DNA of 61,650 nt from assembly GCA_034189135.1 (NCBI GenBank), contig JAXHVO010000098.1, positions 1 to 61,650 on the forward strand, read 5' to 3'. Under the pieces are notes generated by a model. The model did no database searches and was not told the DNA's origin. It was given only the letters and a program-made list of their open reading frames with translations. The position numbers and the translations under genes are program-made. The DNA comes from Thermodesulfobacteriota bacterium. GTDB lineage: Bacteria > Desulfobacterota > Desulfobacteria > Desulfobacterales > JAUWMJ01. Shown here one piece after another: positions 26,949-35,789 of the stretch; the first letter of the stretch is position 1; every line of letters starts with the position of its first letter.

Positions 26949-29900
26949 CTATTGGCCTACCGCATGCAGGGCATCCATGATACCATCCAGTTCTGCAAAA
27001 ATTTGCTTTTCTTTAAAATGTCTGACCTGCGCAGCGCCACTTGGGCAAAATCCACTGCAACTTCCGCAACCTTTGCAGATAGCCTCATTTACCACCGACA
27101 CCCCTCTACGCTCATCAAACTCAATGGCAGTATAAGGGCAAAGGTTGATACATGTTTGGCAACCGGCGCAAACATCCGGATCTATCCAGGAAATGGTTGA
27201 AGGGACCTGGACATATCCCTTTGTCGCTAAAGCAAGAGCTTTTGCGGCCGCCCCTGATGCCTGGGCGACTGCATCAGGTATATCTTTAGGGGACTGGCAG
27301 GCTCCGGCGAGAAATACTCCGTCCGTAGCCGTATTGAGTGGCCCCAGTTTTGGATGCTCTTCCAGAAAAAAACCGTCTGCGCCAATATTGACTCCAAAAA
27401 CCCTTCCCACATCGATGGCATCTTTTCTAGCCTCCATGGCCACACACAGGATAACCATATCCACCGGAACGCGTAAACGGCTGGCCAGCAGCGTATCTTC
27501 AGCAATGGCGATAAGTTTGCCCTCTTCTTCAGGCGTTGTGGCCTGATCGGAAATTTCAGCCACTTTGCCTCTTATGAAATTAGTGCCTTCCTTCTGGCAC
27601 CTTTCGTAAAATTCTTCGTACCCTTTACCGAAGCAACGCATATCAATGTAAAAATCATAAACTTTTGTATCGTGCCCAACCTTTTCTTTTATCAGGTGAG
27701 TATATTTTAGGGCGTACATACAGCAGACCCTCGAACAATAATCATGATAATTCACATCTCGGCTTCCGATACAATGAAGCAGCGCAACACTTTTTGGGGC
27801 TTTAGTCAATTCCCCGTTTTCATCTCTAATCAGAATCTGTCCGCCGGTGGGGCCGGTGGCATTGCTCAAACGTTCGAACTCAAGGCTGGTAAAAACATTC
27901 GGATATGTGCCGTAGCCGAACTGTTTCATTGGTGTAGGATCCATTACATCATATCCTGTCGCCAGGATGATGCTGCCCACCTGAACCTCTATTTCTTCTT
28001 CCTTCATGGTGTGGTCTATGGCCTGTGCCTCGCAGACTTTGACACATTCCATACACTCACAGCATATACCGCAGTTCAAACAGCGCAAAGCTTCCATCCG
28101 GGCTTCTTCTTCAGAAAATCCGAGGTCCACCTCCTCAAAGGAATGGATCCTTTCCTGCGGGTCTTTAAACTGTGACCGGACCCTTACACCTGTTGAAATG
28201 TCTTTTCCAATTTCCTTCCAGTCCTGGCCCGGAGGATTCTCCGCCTCCATTTGTTCCGCATACAGTTGAAGATCTTCGCCTTCGATGAACTGGCAAATAG
28301 CCTCAACAGCTTTATGTCCTGATGCAACTGCTTCAATAACCGTTGCGGGACCGGTAACCGAATCACCACAGGCGAACACATGGGGGATTGAGGTCTGCAT
28401 CGTATAAGGCTTTACCTCAATCGTGTTCCGCGAAGTCCATTTCAATTCAGGTTCCTTGTCCATCCAGGACGAATCTATTCTCTGGCCAATGGCCGGAATG
28501 ATCGCATTACAGTCAATAATAAACTCAGAGCCTTCCACAGGGACTGGTCGACGTCGTCCACTGACATCAGGCTTTCCCAGTTTCGTCTTTATGCACTCAA
28601 ATCCTGTGACCTTCCCGTCTTTTTCCACTATTCTGACCGGAGCGGTGAGATAGTGAAAATTTATCCCTTCCTCTACTGCACCGTGAACTTCTTCTTCATA
28701 AGCCGGCATTTCACGTTCTGAGCGTCGATAAACCAATGAAACGGCCTGTGCGCCTAGGCGTTTTGCAACACGGGCCGCATCAATGGCGACATTTCCACCA
28801 CCAACGATCACCACTTTATCTCCAGGACATTTTTTATTGCCCAGATTTACATCCCGGAGAAAACTAACCGCATCAATGACGCCAATAGTCTCATCTTCAC
28901 CGGAAACACGCATTTTCATGGAACCGTGAGCCCCAATTCCAAGGAAAACGGCGGAAAATCCTTGGTCCTCAAGATCCTTAAGAGTAAAGTCCGAGCCGAA
29001 TCTAACATCGGTCTGGGCTTCTACACCCAAGCTGAGAATATGGTTTATCTCCTTATCCAGAATTTCCGGAGGCAGACGGTAATCAGGAATGCCCACGCGA
29101 AGCATGCCGCCCAAAATAGGCAGGGCTTCAAAAATGGCTACCTGAAAACCTTTCAACCGCAAATAATAGGCCACAGTCAAGCCTGCCGGACCTGAACCTA
29201 CCACAGCCACTTTTTCAGGGCGATCCTTTATTTCAGGCACGGTCAAGTCATCCGGGTTTACCTGATCTGCAGCGAAACGCTTTAAATCTCTGATGGCAAT
29301 CGCGGTGTCGACCTCCATCCTGCGGCACTGAAATTCACAGGGATGAGGGCAAACCCGACCAAGCACACCGGGAAGCGGAAGTCGTTCCATGATCAGCTGA
29401 ACAGCCTCAAGATATTTACCTTGGCCGATCAGCTGAACATATCCATGCACATTGATACCGGCCGGGCAGGTAATCACACAGGGTGCCCGATCTTTTTTTT
29501 CTATACAAAATGTAATGGGAACCGCCTGGGGAAAGGATCGGTAAATAGCATTTCTATCTCCAAGCCCTTCGTCCCATGCGCTCGGTACAGTCACCGGACA
29601 GACCTTGGTACATTCACCACATCCTGTGCACACACCTTCTTTTATATATCGGGGTTTTCGACGGATCTTGACCGTGTAGTTGCCGATATAACCGGATACT
29701 TCCTGTACTTCGCTGTAAGAGAGCAGTTCAATGTTCGGGTTCTGGGCGACATCAACCATTTTAGGGGTGCCAATACAGGCCGCGCAGTCGAGAGTGGGAA
29801 AGGTCTTGTCAAACTGGAGCATATGTCCCCCGATGGTGGTTTCTTTCTCCACCAGATATACTTTATGACCTGAGTTGCCGATATCCAGCGCCGCCTGCAT

Positions 29901-30359
29901 TCCGGATATGCCTCCACCCACCACCATGATGTCCGGCAGAACATTCACTTCACGGGTTTCAAGACTGTAGTGATGCTTCACGCGGTTGATGGCTGCGGCT
30001 GCCAGTGTCTTTGCCTTCCTTGTTGCTTCATCCTCGTCTTCCGTCACCCATGAAACCTGTTCCCGCACCGAAGCCATCTGGAAAAAATAGGCGTTCAGCC
30101 CGGCCCGCTGGCAGGCCCCCTGGAAGGTCTTTTCATGCAATCTTGGTGAACAGGAAGCGACCACAACTCTATTCAGACCATATTCTTGAATATCTTTTTC
30201 AATCATCTCCTGTCCGGGATCGGAGCACATGAACTTATAATCCCGAGAGACTACCACATCGTTAAGTTTACGGGCAAAGTCCGCCACTTCCTCCACCCGG
30301 ACTTTATAGGCGATGTTTATCCCGCAGTGGCAAATGTAAAAGCCTATTTTGATAGACAT
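26949..30359 (-). CDS. hdrA: HdrA fused with a GltD/NfnL-type NAD(P)H-flavin module
   Basis: A 1136-residue protein. The HdrA N-domain (ICHCGINI, MCSDPGQ, VVVASCSPRLHE) leads to the FAD motif IMVVGGGISGMQAAL and CTGCGECTKVCP (~244). Then from ~290 to ~755 a glutamate-synthase-small-subunit (GltD/NfnL)-type module is inserted. It has CPHPCEFQC, an FAD motif VAVVGSGPAGLTVAYYL, an NAD(P)H motif VVIVGGGNVAIDAARVAKRLGA and FACGDSVTGPATVIEAV. HdrA resumes with CLNCGICCECMECVKVC, VGSIILATGYDVMDP and the C-terminal ferredoxins CAGCQTCINLCP and CKGCGSCSGFCP. It should take electrons from or deliver them to NAD(P)H and bifurcate at the HdrA flavin (inference). It is the first gene of the Hdr operon. 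Confidence 0.93.
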   Translation of the reverse strand: MSIKIGFYICHCGINIAYKVRVEEVADFARKLNDVVVSRDYKFMCSDPGQEMIEKDIQEYGLNRVVVASCSPRLHEKTFQGACQRAGLNAYFFQMASVREQVSWVTEDEDEATRKAKTLAAAAINRVKHHYSLETREVNVLPDIMVVGGGISGMQAALDIGNSGHKVYLVEKETTIGGHMLQFDKTFPTLDCAACIGTPKMVDVAQNPNIELLSYSEVQEVSGYIGNYTVKIRRKPRYIKEGVCTGCGECTKVCPVTVPSAWDEGLGDRNAIYRSFPQAVPITFCIEKKDRAPCVITCPAGINVHGYVQLIGQGKYLEAVQLIMERLPLPGVLGRVCPHPCEFQCRRMEVDTAIAIRDLKRFAADQVNPDDLTVPEIKDRPEKVAVVGSGPAGLTVAYYLRLKGFQVAIFEALPILGGMLRVGIPDYRLPPEILDKEINHILSLGVEAQTDVRFGSDFTLKDLEDQGFSAVFLGIGAHGSMKMRVSGEDETIGVIDAVSFLRDVNLGNKKCPGDKVVIVGGGNVAIDAARVAKRLGAQAVSLVYRRSEREMPAYEEEVHGAVEEGINFHYLTAPVRIVEKDGKVTGFECIKTKLGKPDVSGRRRPVPVEGSEFIIDCNAIIPAIGQRIDSSWMDKEPELKWTSRNTIEVKPYTMQTSIPHVFACGDSVTGPATVIEAVASGHKAVEAICQFIEGEDLQLYAEQMEAENPPGQDWKEIGKDISTGVRVRSQFKDPQERIHSFEEVDLGFSEEEARMEALRCLNCGICCECMECVKVCEAQAIDHTMKEEEIEVQVGSIILATGYDVMDPTPMKQFGYGTYPNVFTSLEFERLSNATGPTGGQILIRDENGELTKAPKSVALLHCIGSRDVNYHDYCSRVCCMYALKYTHLIKEKVGHDTKVYDFYIDMRCFGKGYEEFYERCQKEGTNFIRGKVAEISDQATTPEEEGKLIAIAEDTLLASRLRVPVDMVILCVAMEARKDAIDVGRVFGVNIGADGFFLEEHPKLGPLNTATDGVFLAGACQSPKDIPDAVAQASGAAAKALALATKGYVQVPSTISWIDPDVCAGCQTCINLCPYTAIEFDERRGVSVVNEAICKGCGSCSGFCPSGAAQVRHFKEKQIFAELDGIMDALHAVGQ

Positions 30360-30700
30360 TTATGCCCCCTTTTGAGTTGAAACCATTGATTTTTTAAGTT
30401 GTGTGAGTCTACGAACATAATGGAGAAGCTCCTCGGCATCCGGATAATTTTACAGAAAGGTCTGGACTCTTACCATGAATGCCTCGGCTGGATGCGTTGT
30501 ATCTTCTGGTATTGAAAAAAAATTTTGATAGCTGGTAGCACCAATATATCAATAAAATTCTGTATCATATCCTAAATGAACTTACAAGGAAATTATTTTA
30601 CCGTTGGAATTCGTTGGTGGCTTAAAGGGCTTTTATGCCGGCTATTTTCGGTCATCATCGCATGTATAATCATGCGGGTGGGATTCATTTTACTACCATT
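30360..30700. other. Promoter region of the Hdr operon
   Basis: 341 bp between the stop of the receiver-PAS-kinase and the start of hdrA-GltD, both leftward. The only candidate sigma-54 spacing on the minus strand (near 30428-30442) matches poorly in both elements. The centre (30515-30590) is AT-rich. I saw no riboswitch and no terminator for the kinase gene, so read-through from the kinase is possible. Confidence 0.4.
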
Positions 30701-32245
30701 TCATACAGGAAGCTGTATGGTAAATATGGCTCCTTTACCTGGGGGGCTTTCCGCCGTTACGGTTCCCTTGTGATGTTCTATGATGCCATAAACGGTAGAA
30801 AGACCCAAACCGACTCCATATCCCTCATCCTTTGTGGTAAAAAAAGGTTCAAAAAGGTGAGGAATATCTTCTTTGCGGATTCCCGGTCCCGTATCGCTTA
30901 CCTTTAGTATAACAAGATTTTTTTTGGAATCGTAACTTCCTTCAAGGTAAAGAGACCCGCCTTCAGCCATGGCATCAATGGCATTGAAAATCAGGTTAAT
31001 GATACATTGCTGCAACTGGTTGGCATCTCCTTTAACCAGGGGGATATCCGGCTCGATACGAGGCTCGAGGCGAATATTGCTCAGTTCGAGTTTATGCTGA
31101 CACAGGAGAATACTCCGCTGTAACAGATCTCCCACATTGACCTGATCGAAGGAAATCGGTGCTTTGCGGGAAAAGGTCAAAAGATTTGAAACAATCTGGG
31201 AGCACCGGCTGGTCTCGCTTTCCACAAGGTCGAGATATTTACGGAACTTTTCCCGCTGGTCTTCCGCCAAAGCGCCACGCCCTAATACTCGAACCATCAG
31301 GCGGATATAATTGAGGATCCCGGCAAGGGGATTGTTGATTTCGTGGACCACGCTTGCCGCCAGCCTTCCCAGAGACATCATTTTATCCTGATGGAGTATC
31401 CTGGCCTGATCCGCAACCTCTCGTTCCAGTCTTCGAATTTCCTGAAGATCCCTAAAAAAACATACCAGCCCGGTTTTCCGATCTCCCTCAAACAGAACGG
31501 AAGCTGAAAGCTGAACCGGAATTTTACGACCGGATGGCCGCAACAGGGTGGTTTCGTATAAAAAAAGAAAGTTTTTTCCTCCATATCCTGGGCCATTTAG
31601 CTTTTCCTTAAGCCGTTTTTCTTCTCCTGGAGGAAAGAATTGCCCCAGGTTCATTTGGCTGAGAACCTCTTTCTTGGAGTACCCGAGCATATGCTCCATG
31701 CTTCTGTTATAGGTAACTATATGGTCGTTTTCATCACATCCTATAATTCCGTCCATGGAGCTTTGGATTAGATTTTCTTGAAAGGAAAAGGTCCTGATCA
31801 GTTCCTGGGTGGTTTGTGCCCAGCCCATTTCAAGGAGGGTGGTATGATCTCTGAGCTGTTTTCTGGCAGTGAAGCGCTCCTGAGCACGGTTTAAGGCAAG
31901 AAAAAGAATTTCATCGTTTATCGGCTTTATGATAAAATCAGAAGCGTCAAGCTGGAGCGCCCGTATGGCAAGATCGATCTCTCCGAATGCGGTGGCAACG
32001 ATCACTTCGATATCCGAATTGAGCTTTTTAACCGCTTCCAGAACCTGAATTCCGTCCATCTTAGGCATTCGGACATCGGTGATGACGATATGCGGCGACA
32101 CCTCTTTACACAATCGCACCCCGTTTTCGCCATCGTGTGCGGTCGCAACTTCATATCCTGCGTCTTCCAGGGTTACGCGCATGACCTTGCGGATACCCTC
32201 TTCATCATCTATAAAAAGGATTTTCCAGTCAAAAGAAGGCGCCAT
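30701..32245 (-). CDS. Soluble receiver-PAS-histidine kinase
   Basis: A 514-residue protein without membrane segments. The receiver (~1-125) has IDDEEG, VITDVRMPKMDG and FIIKPIND. PAS (~155-280) has GIIGCDENDHIVTYN and FFRDLQEI. HisKA has SVVHEINNPLAGIL, and HATPase has NLIFNAIDAM, DTGPGI and GVGLGLSTVYG. An N-terminal receiver without output means the kinase can be tuned by another kinase. It lies upstream of and codirectional with the Hdr operon. Its receiver closely resembles that of the receiver-kinase at 18344, so the two kinases that bracket the Hdr genes may be paralogs. Confidence 0.93.
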   Translation of the reverse strand: MAPSFDWKILFIDDEEGIRKVMRVTLEDAGYEVATAHDGENGVRLCKEVSPHIVITDVRMPKMDGIQVLEAVKKLNSDIEVIVATAFGEIDLAIRALQLDASDFIIKPINDEILFLALNRAQERFTARKQLRDHTTLLEMGWAQTTQELIRTFSFQENLIQSSMDGIIGCDENDHIVTYNRSMEHMLGYSKKEVLSQMNLGQFFPPGEEKRLKEKLNGPGYGGKNFLFLYETTLLRPSGRKIPVQLSASVLFEGDRKTGLVCFFRDLQEIRRLEREVADQARILHQDKMMSLGRLAASVVHEINNPLAGILNYIRLMVRVLGRGALAEDQREKFRKYLDLVESETSRCSQIVSNLLTFSRKAPISFDQVNVGDLLQRSILLCQHKLELSNIRLEPRIEPDIPLVKGDANQLQQCIINLIFNAIDAMAEGGSLYLEGSYDSKKNLVILKVSDTGPGIRKEDIPHLFEPFFTTKDEGYGVGLGLSTVYGIIEHHKGTVTAESPPGKGAIFTIQLPV

Positions 32246-32423
32246 TATATAACCCGATGAAGTTTCACTTAAAATCTAACAAATAAGCGGTGATGAAAAT
32301 AAAAAAAGGGAATTTATTGCTCAATCCGGCTTCCAAAATACAATCGCTGTTTATAATTGAACATAAATATTAGATTTTTGTAAAGTTTTTTTTGGTGATG
32401 GAACAATAAAGATGTTTGATCGA

Positions 32424-33122
32424 TCATCTGATAATACAGGTTTGAACCCATGGTTGGGCAATCGATTTAAAACTCAAAAGTTCATCATGGTCATAAGATT
32501 TTTCGTTTTCCTGAAAAAATTCGGGGTGGAGTACATCCGTATTTTGAAATTGCTGAAGGGCATACAGCATCGCTCCTTTGATGCGGCGGGAAATATTCTC
32601 AATCACGGTTTTATTTACAATCGGTTTGATACAGGTGGTTTTGAATTCATAGGGCGAATCTGCTTCCATAATGAGTTGAATGCTTGAAATAATGTTATCC
32701 GGATTACAGTTCTTTTTGATTAACGGAGAGTAATTAAAAGGATCTGTTTTGATATCCATGGCAATATAATCGACAAGCCCGTGGTCTATAAGCTGCTTTA
32801 TCACCCGGGGTTTGCTTCCGTTGGTGTCTATTTTTACCGGGTAACCCATATTCTTTATTTTTTCGCAAAGTAAAACAAGATCTTTTTGCAAAGTAGGTTC
32901 GCCACCGGAAATGACCACACCGTCTAAAAATCCCTTTCGACTGTCAAGAAAGTCATACACCCCATTCTCCGTTGAAAATGGAGGATACTTTGCACAGCCG
33001 GTTGCGAGATCAGGATTATGGCAATACGGGCAGTCAAAATTACATCCTGAAGTAAACAGGACGCAGCTTATTTTTCCTGGGAAATCTATCAGCGAATTTT
33101 TCTGCAATCCACCCCATACCAT
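32424..33122 (-). CDS. nrdG: Anaerobic ribonucleotide reductase activating enzyme
   Basis: A 232-residue radical SAM protein with the cluster motif CNFDCPYCHN (CX3CX2C) close to the N-terminus and SGGEPTLQ. It uses S-adenosylmethionine to generate the glycyl radical on NrdD. Its length and opening (WGGLQKNSLIDFPGKISCVLFTSGCNF) match the NrdG2-type activase found with archaeal-like NrdD. It lies 22 bp downstream of nrdD. Confidence 0.93.
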   Translation of the reverse strand: MVWGGLQKNSLIDFPGKISCVLFTSGCNFDCPYCHNPDLATGCAKYPPFSTENGVYDFLDSRKGFLDGVVISGGEPTLQKDLVLLCEKIKNMGYPVKIDTNGSKPRVIKQLIDHGLVDYIAMDIKTDPFNYSPLIKKNCNPDNIISSIQLIMEADSPYEFKTTCIKPIVNKTVIENISRRIKGAMLYALQQFQNTDVLHPEFFQENEKSYDHDELLSFKSIAQPWVQTCIIR

Positions 33123-33144
33123 TTTATCTTATCTCATCCATGTG

Positions 33145-35340
33145 TTATGCACGCAATTCTTCAGCTCTTTCTTTAAAGCCGCAGGGTTTATCTTTAGCTA
33201 CAGCGCACGTTGTGTCCACGGCAGCAGGTGTATCTTCATCAATATTGTCCTGCTTAATATCGAATGTCTCCCTCATGCCAAATTCGGCCTGCTTGCCGTC
33301 ATTCCACTGCTTGACAGGTCTTAAATATCCCACCACCCTTGAATAGACTTCTGTTTCCTGCTGGCAGACAGAACACTTTTTCTGTTCACCGTTAAGATAA
33401 CCATGGGTGGGGCATACACTGAAAGTCGGTGATATGGTAAAATAGGGAAGCCGGTAGTTATTGGCAATCTTTTGGATCAGTCTTTTGAGTGCCGTGGTGT
33501 CACTTACCAGCTCTCCAAGGAAAATATGCAGTACCGTTCCACCGGTATATTTTGTCTGCAGATTATCCTGCAGCATAAGGGTTTCAAAAATATCGTCGGT
33601 ATAGTTTACCGGAAGCTGAGTGGAATTGGTATAATACGGTGCTCCTCCTTTTTGGTAGTCATCTTCATTGGCACAGATAATGTTGGGGTACATTTTTTTA
33701 TCAAGCAGGGCCAGGCGATAGGTGGTCCCTTCCGCTGGTGTGGCCTCGAGGTTAAAAATGTCCCCGGTTTCTTCCTGCAGCTGTGAAATCATGTCACGCA
33801 TGAAATCCATCACCTTAAGTGAGAAGGCCTGACCAGACGGACTGGTAATATCCGTTCCTAGAAAATTGAGGCATGCTTCGTTCATGCCGATAATACCGAT
33901 AGTGGAAAAATGGTTTTTCCAGTAAAGACCGCTGTTACTTTTAATTTCTCTTAGATAAAACTTTGAGTAAGGATAAAGGTTCTTGTCGGTAAATTTTTCC
34001 AGGACTTTACGTTTGATGGCAAGGCTTTTAACGGATAAAAGCACTTTTTCTTTTAAGTGGCTAAAAAAATCTGCTTCATTTTTTGAAACATAACCGATTC
34101 GCGGAAGGTTGATGGTGACCACACCGATGGACCCGGTGAGGGGGTTTGCCCCAAAAAGCCCGCCGCCTCTTTTTAAAAGTTCCCTGTTGTCCAAGCGGAG
34201 ACGGCAGCACATGGATCTGGCATCGTCTGGAGACATGTCTGAATTCACAAAGTTGGAAAAATAAGGAATTCCGTACTTTCCGGTCATCTTCCAGATCATT
34301 TCAAGGTTTGGATTTTCCCAGTCAAAGTCGGCGGTAATATTATAGGTGGGAATGGGGAAGGTAAAAACTCTTCCTTTTGCATCCCCTTCCATCATCACTT
34401 CGGCAAAAGCCTTATTGATCATGTCCATTTCCCGCTGGAATTCGGCATAGGTTTCCTCTTTCTCAACCCCGCCGATGATTATGGGATTGTCCTTGAGAAT
34501 CACCGGTACATAAAGGTCCATGGTGATGTTGGTAAAAGGGGTCTGAAACCCAACACGGGTAGGAATATTGATATTAAAAACAAATTCCTGCAGTGCCTGC
34601 TTCACCTCCTTGTATGTCAGGTGATCATGGCGTACAAATGGAGCAAGAAGTGTGTCAAAGTTGGAAATAGCCTGAGCACCCGCCGCTTCACCCTGCAAGG
34701 TGTAGAAAAAATTAACGATCTGTCCCAAAGCGGATCTGAGGTGCTTGGGAGGGGCGCTTTCAACTTTTCCCTCAACGCCCTTAAATCCACTTTTAAGCAA
34801 ATCCTGCAGGTCCCACCCGACGCAATATACGGAAAGGAGACTTAAATCGTGCACATGAAGATCACCTTTTTTATGTGCACGTCGAATTTCAGGGGGATAT
34901 ATTTGCCCAAGCCAGTATTCGGTGGTTACATCTGAAGATATATAGTTGTTAAGCCCCTGGAGCGAATAGCACATATTGCTGTTTTCTTTTATTTTCCAGT
35001 CCAGCTTTTTAATATAGTGTTCCACCAGGTCGATATGGGCCTTGGTTTCTATTTTTCTTATCTGGGCATGCTGTTCCCGGTATAAAATATATGCCTTGGC
35101 GGTTTTGTAAAACGGGGAGTCCAGCAGCACCCTTTCCACCACATCCTGAATTTCTTCCACCTCAAGAATGTTACCCATGCAGGTTTCATGGGCCAGAGTA
35201 AGAGCACGAAGTGTCAGCTTTTTGGCTTCTCTTTCCTCAAATTCCCCGGTTGCGTTTCCAGCCTTGGCAATGGCGGCTGTAATCTTGGATGAGTCAAATT
35301 TTACGATTCTTTCATCTCGTTTTTTAATCTCTTGAAACAA
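33145..35340 (-). CDS. nrdD: Class III anaerobic ribonucleoside-triphosphate reductase
   Basis: A 731-residue enzyme that makes deoxyribonucleotides without oxygen. An ATP-cone regulatory domain is at the N-terminus (KRDERIVKFDSSKITAAIAK). The catalytic barrel follows. A zinc site of four Cys (CPTHGYLNGEQKKCSVC) and the glycyl radical loop RVVGYLRPVKQW (Gly671) are near the end. About 40 residues, including C-X7-C, follow the radical site. Translation starts at TTG, with GAGGAGGT seven bases upstream and no better codon nearby. It leads nrdDG and is preceded by two NrdR-type boxes. Confidence 0.97.
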   Translation of the reverse strand: MFQEIKKRDERIVKFDSSKITAAIAKAGNATGEFEEREAKKLTLRALTLAHETCMGNILEVEEIQDVVERVLLDSPFYKTAKAYILYREQHAQIRKIETKAHIDLVEHYIKKLDWKIKENSNMCYSLQGLNNYISSDVTTEYWLGQIYPPEIRRAHKKGDLHVHDLSLLSVYCVGWDLQDLLKSGFKGVEGKVESAPPKHLRSALGQIVNFFYTLQGEAAGAQAISNFDTLLAPFVRHDHLTYKEVKQALQEFVFNINIPTRVGFQTPFTNITMDLYVPVILKDNPIIIGGVEKEETYAEFQREMDMINKAFAEVMMEGDAKGRVFTFPIPTYNITADFDWENPNLEMIWKMTGKYGIPYFSNFVNSDMSPDDARSMCCRLRLDNRELLKRGGGLFGANPLTGSIGVVTINLPRIGYVSKNEADFFSHLKEKVLLSVKSLAIKRKVLEKFTDKNLYPYSKFYLREIKSNSGLYWKNHFSTIGIIGMNEACLNFLGTDITSPSGQAFSLKVMDFMRDMISQLQEETGDIFNLEATPAEGTTYRLALLDKKMYPNIICANEDDYQKGGAPYYTNSTQLPVNYTDDIFETLMLQDNLQTKYTGGTVLHIFLGELVSDTTALKRLIQKIANNYRLPYFTISPTFSVCPTHGYLNGEQKKCSVCQQETEVYSRVVGYLRPVKQWNDGKQAEFGMRETFDIKQDNIDEDTPAAVDTTCAVAKDKPCGFKERAEELRA

Positions 35341-35487
35341 TTGTACGACCTCCTCTGCTGTGAAAGAATTCCATTTTGGGCCACTTTAATTGTTAAAATG
35401 AGTGGCTTTTTATGGGATCATTTGTTTGAAAATCAGCCCGGTGAAGTTAGTGCGACTTTGGTTTACTTAAAAACGGGCCTTTTCCTA

Positions 35488-35534
35488 TCACAACATATTG
35501 TAGTGTGTCAATAAGAAAAATCAATATATTGTGT
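35488..35534 (-). promoter_or_regulatory. Two NrdR boxes upstream of nrdD
   Basis: Two near-palindromes, TCACAACATATTGTAG (35488-35503) and AATCAATATATTGTGT (35519-35534), match the NrdR box consensus ACACWATATATWGTGT. They lie 31 bp apart. Paired boxes three helical turns apart are the known arrangement for the ATP/dATP-responsive repressor NrdR. They are ~150 bp upstream of the nrdD start. nrdR itself is not in the window. Confidence 0.8.
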
Positions 35535-35681
35535 TAATAAGTGGGTGTGATTCTAGTGATGGTTTAGCAAAAAGGCGAAATTGCCACAGAATATACGGAG
35601 CTCATCGAGATAACTAATGAATAAAACATGATGTTTTGTGTGCTATGGGCGGATTCAACGGAAAAATGGATTCTTTTCAAG

Positions 35682-35718
35682 TGTCTCAATATGAGCCAAA
35701 GTGTCTCAGTATGATACA
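35682..35718. promoter_or_regulatory. Tandem 17-bp palindromes (unknown regulator)
   Basis: TGTCTCAATATGAGCCA (35682-35698) and TGTCTCAGTATGATACA (35702-35718) share the dyad TGTNTCA-N3-TGANACA with one mismatch in the first. They are exactly 20 bp apart, so two dimers would bind on the same DNA face. The form resembles upstream activator or repressor sites. The regulated gene is uncertain: nrdD, 340 bp away, is the nearest correctly oriented start on the minus strand. Confidence 0.6.
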
Positions 35719-35770
35719 AGAAGAGAGAGGTTCGGTAGGCGCTTCGCGTCGATTGAAAAAGATCTTAGGA

Positions 35771-35785
35771 CCAACCTTTGGTTGG
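35771..35785 (-). terminator. Hairpin just after the ChaN-like gene
   Basis: CCAACC-TTT-GGTTGG, a perfect 6-bp stem, lies five bases beyond the stop codon of the leftward gene. On the minus strand a T-rich tract comes only ~11 bases later, so it is a weak terminator candidate. Confidence 0.4.
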
Positions 35786-35789
35786 GTTG

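Larger units (their letters stand above)
35341..35789. other. nrdD upstream region with two kinds of paired operator
   Basis: 449 bp between the ChaN-like gene (ends 35790) and nrdD (starts 35340), both leftward. It holds, from the ChaN side, a hairpin at 35771-35785, a tandem pair of 17-bp palindromes at 35682-35718 and two NrdR-type boxes at 35488-35534. No gene is visible in it. Confidence 0.7.
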
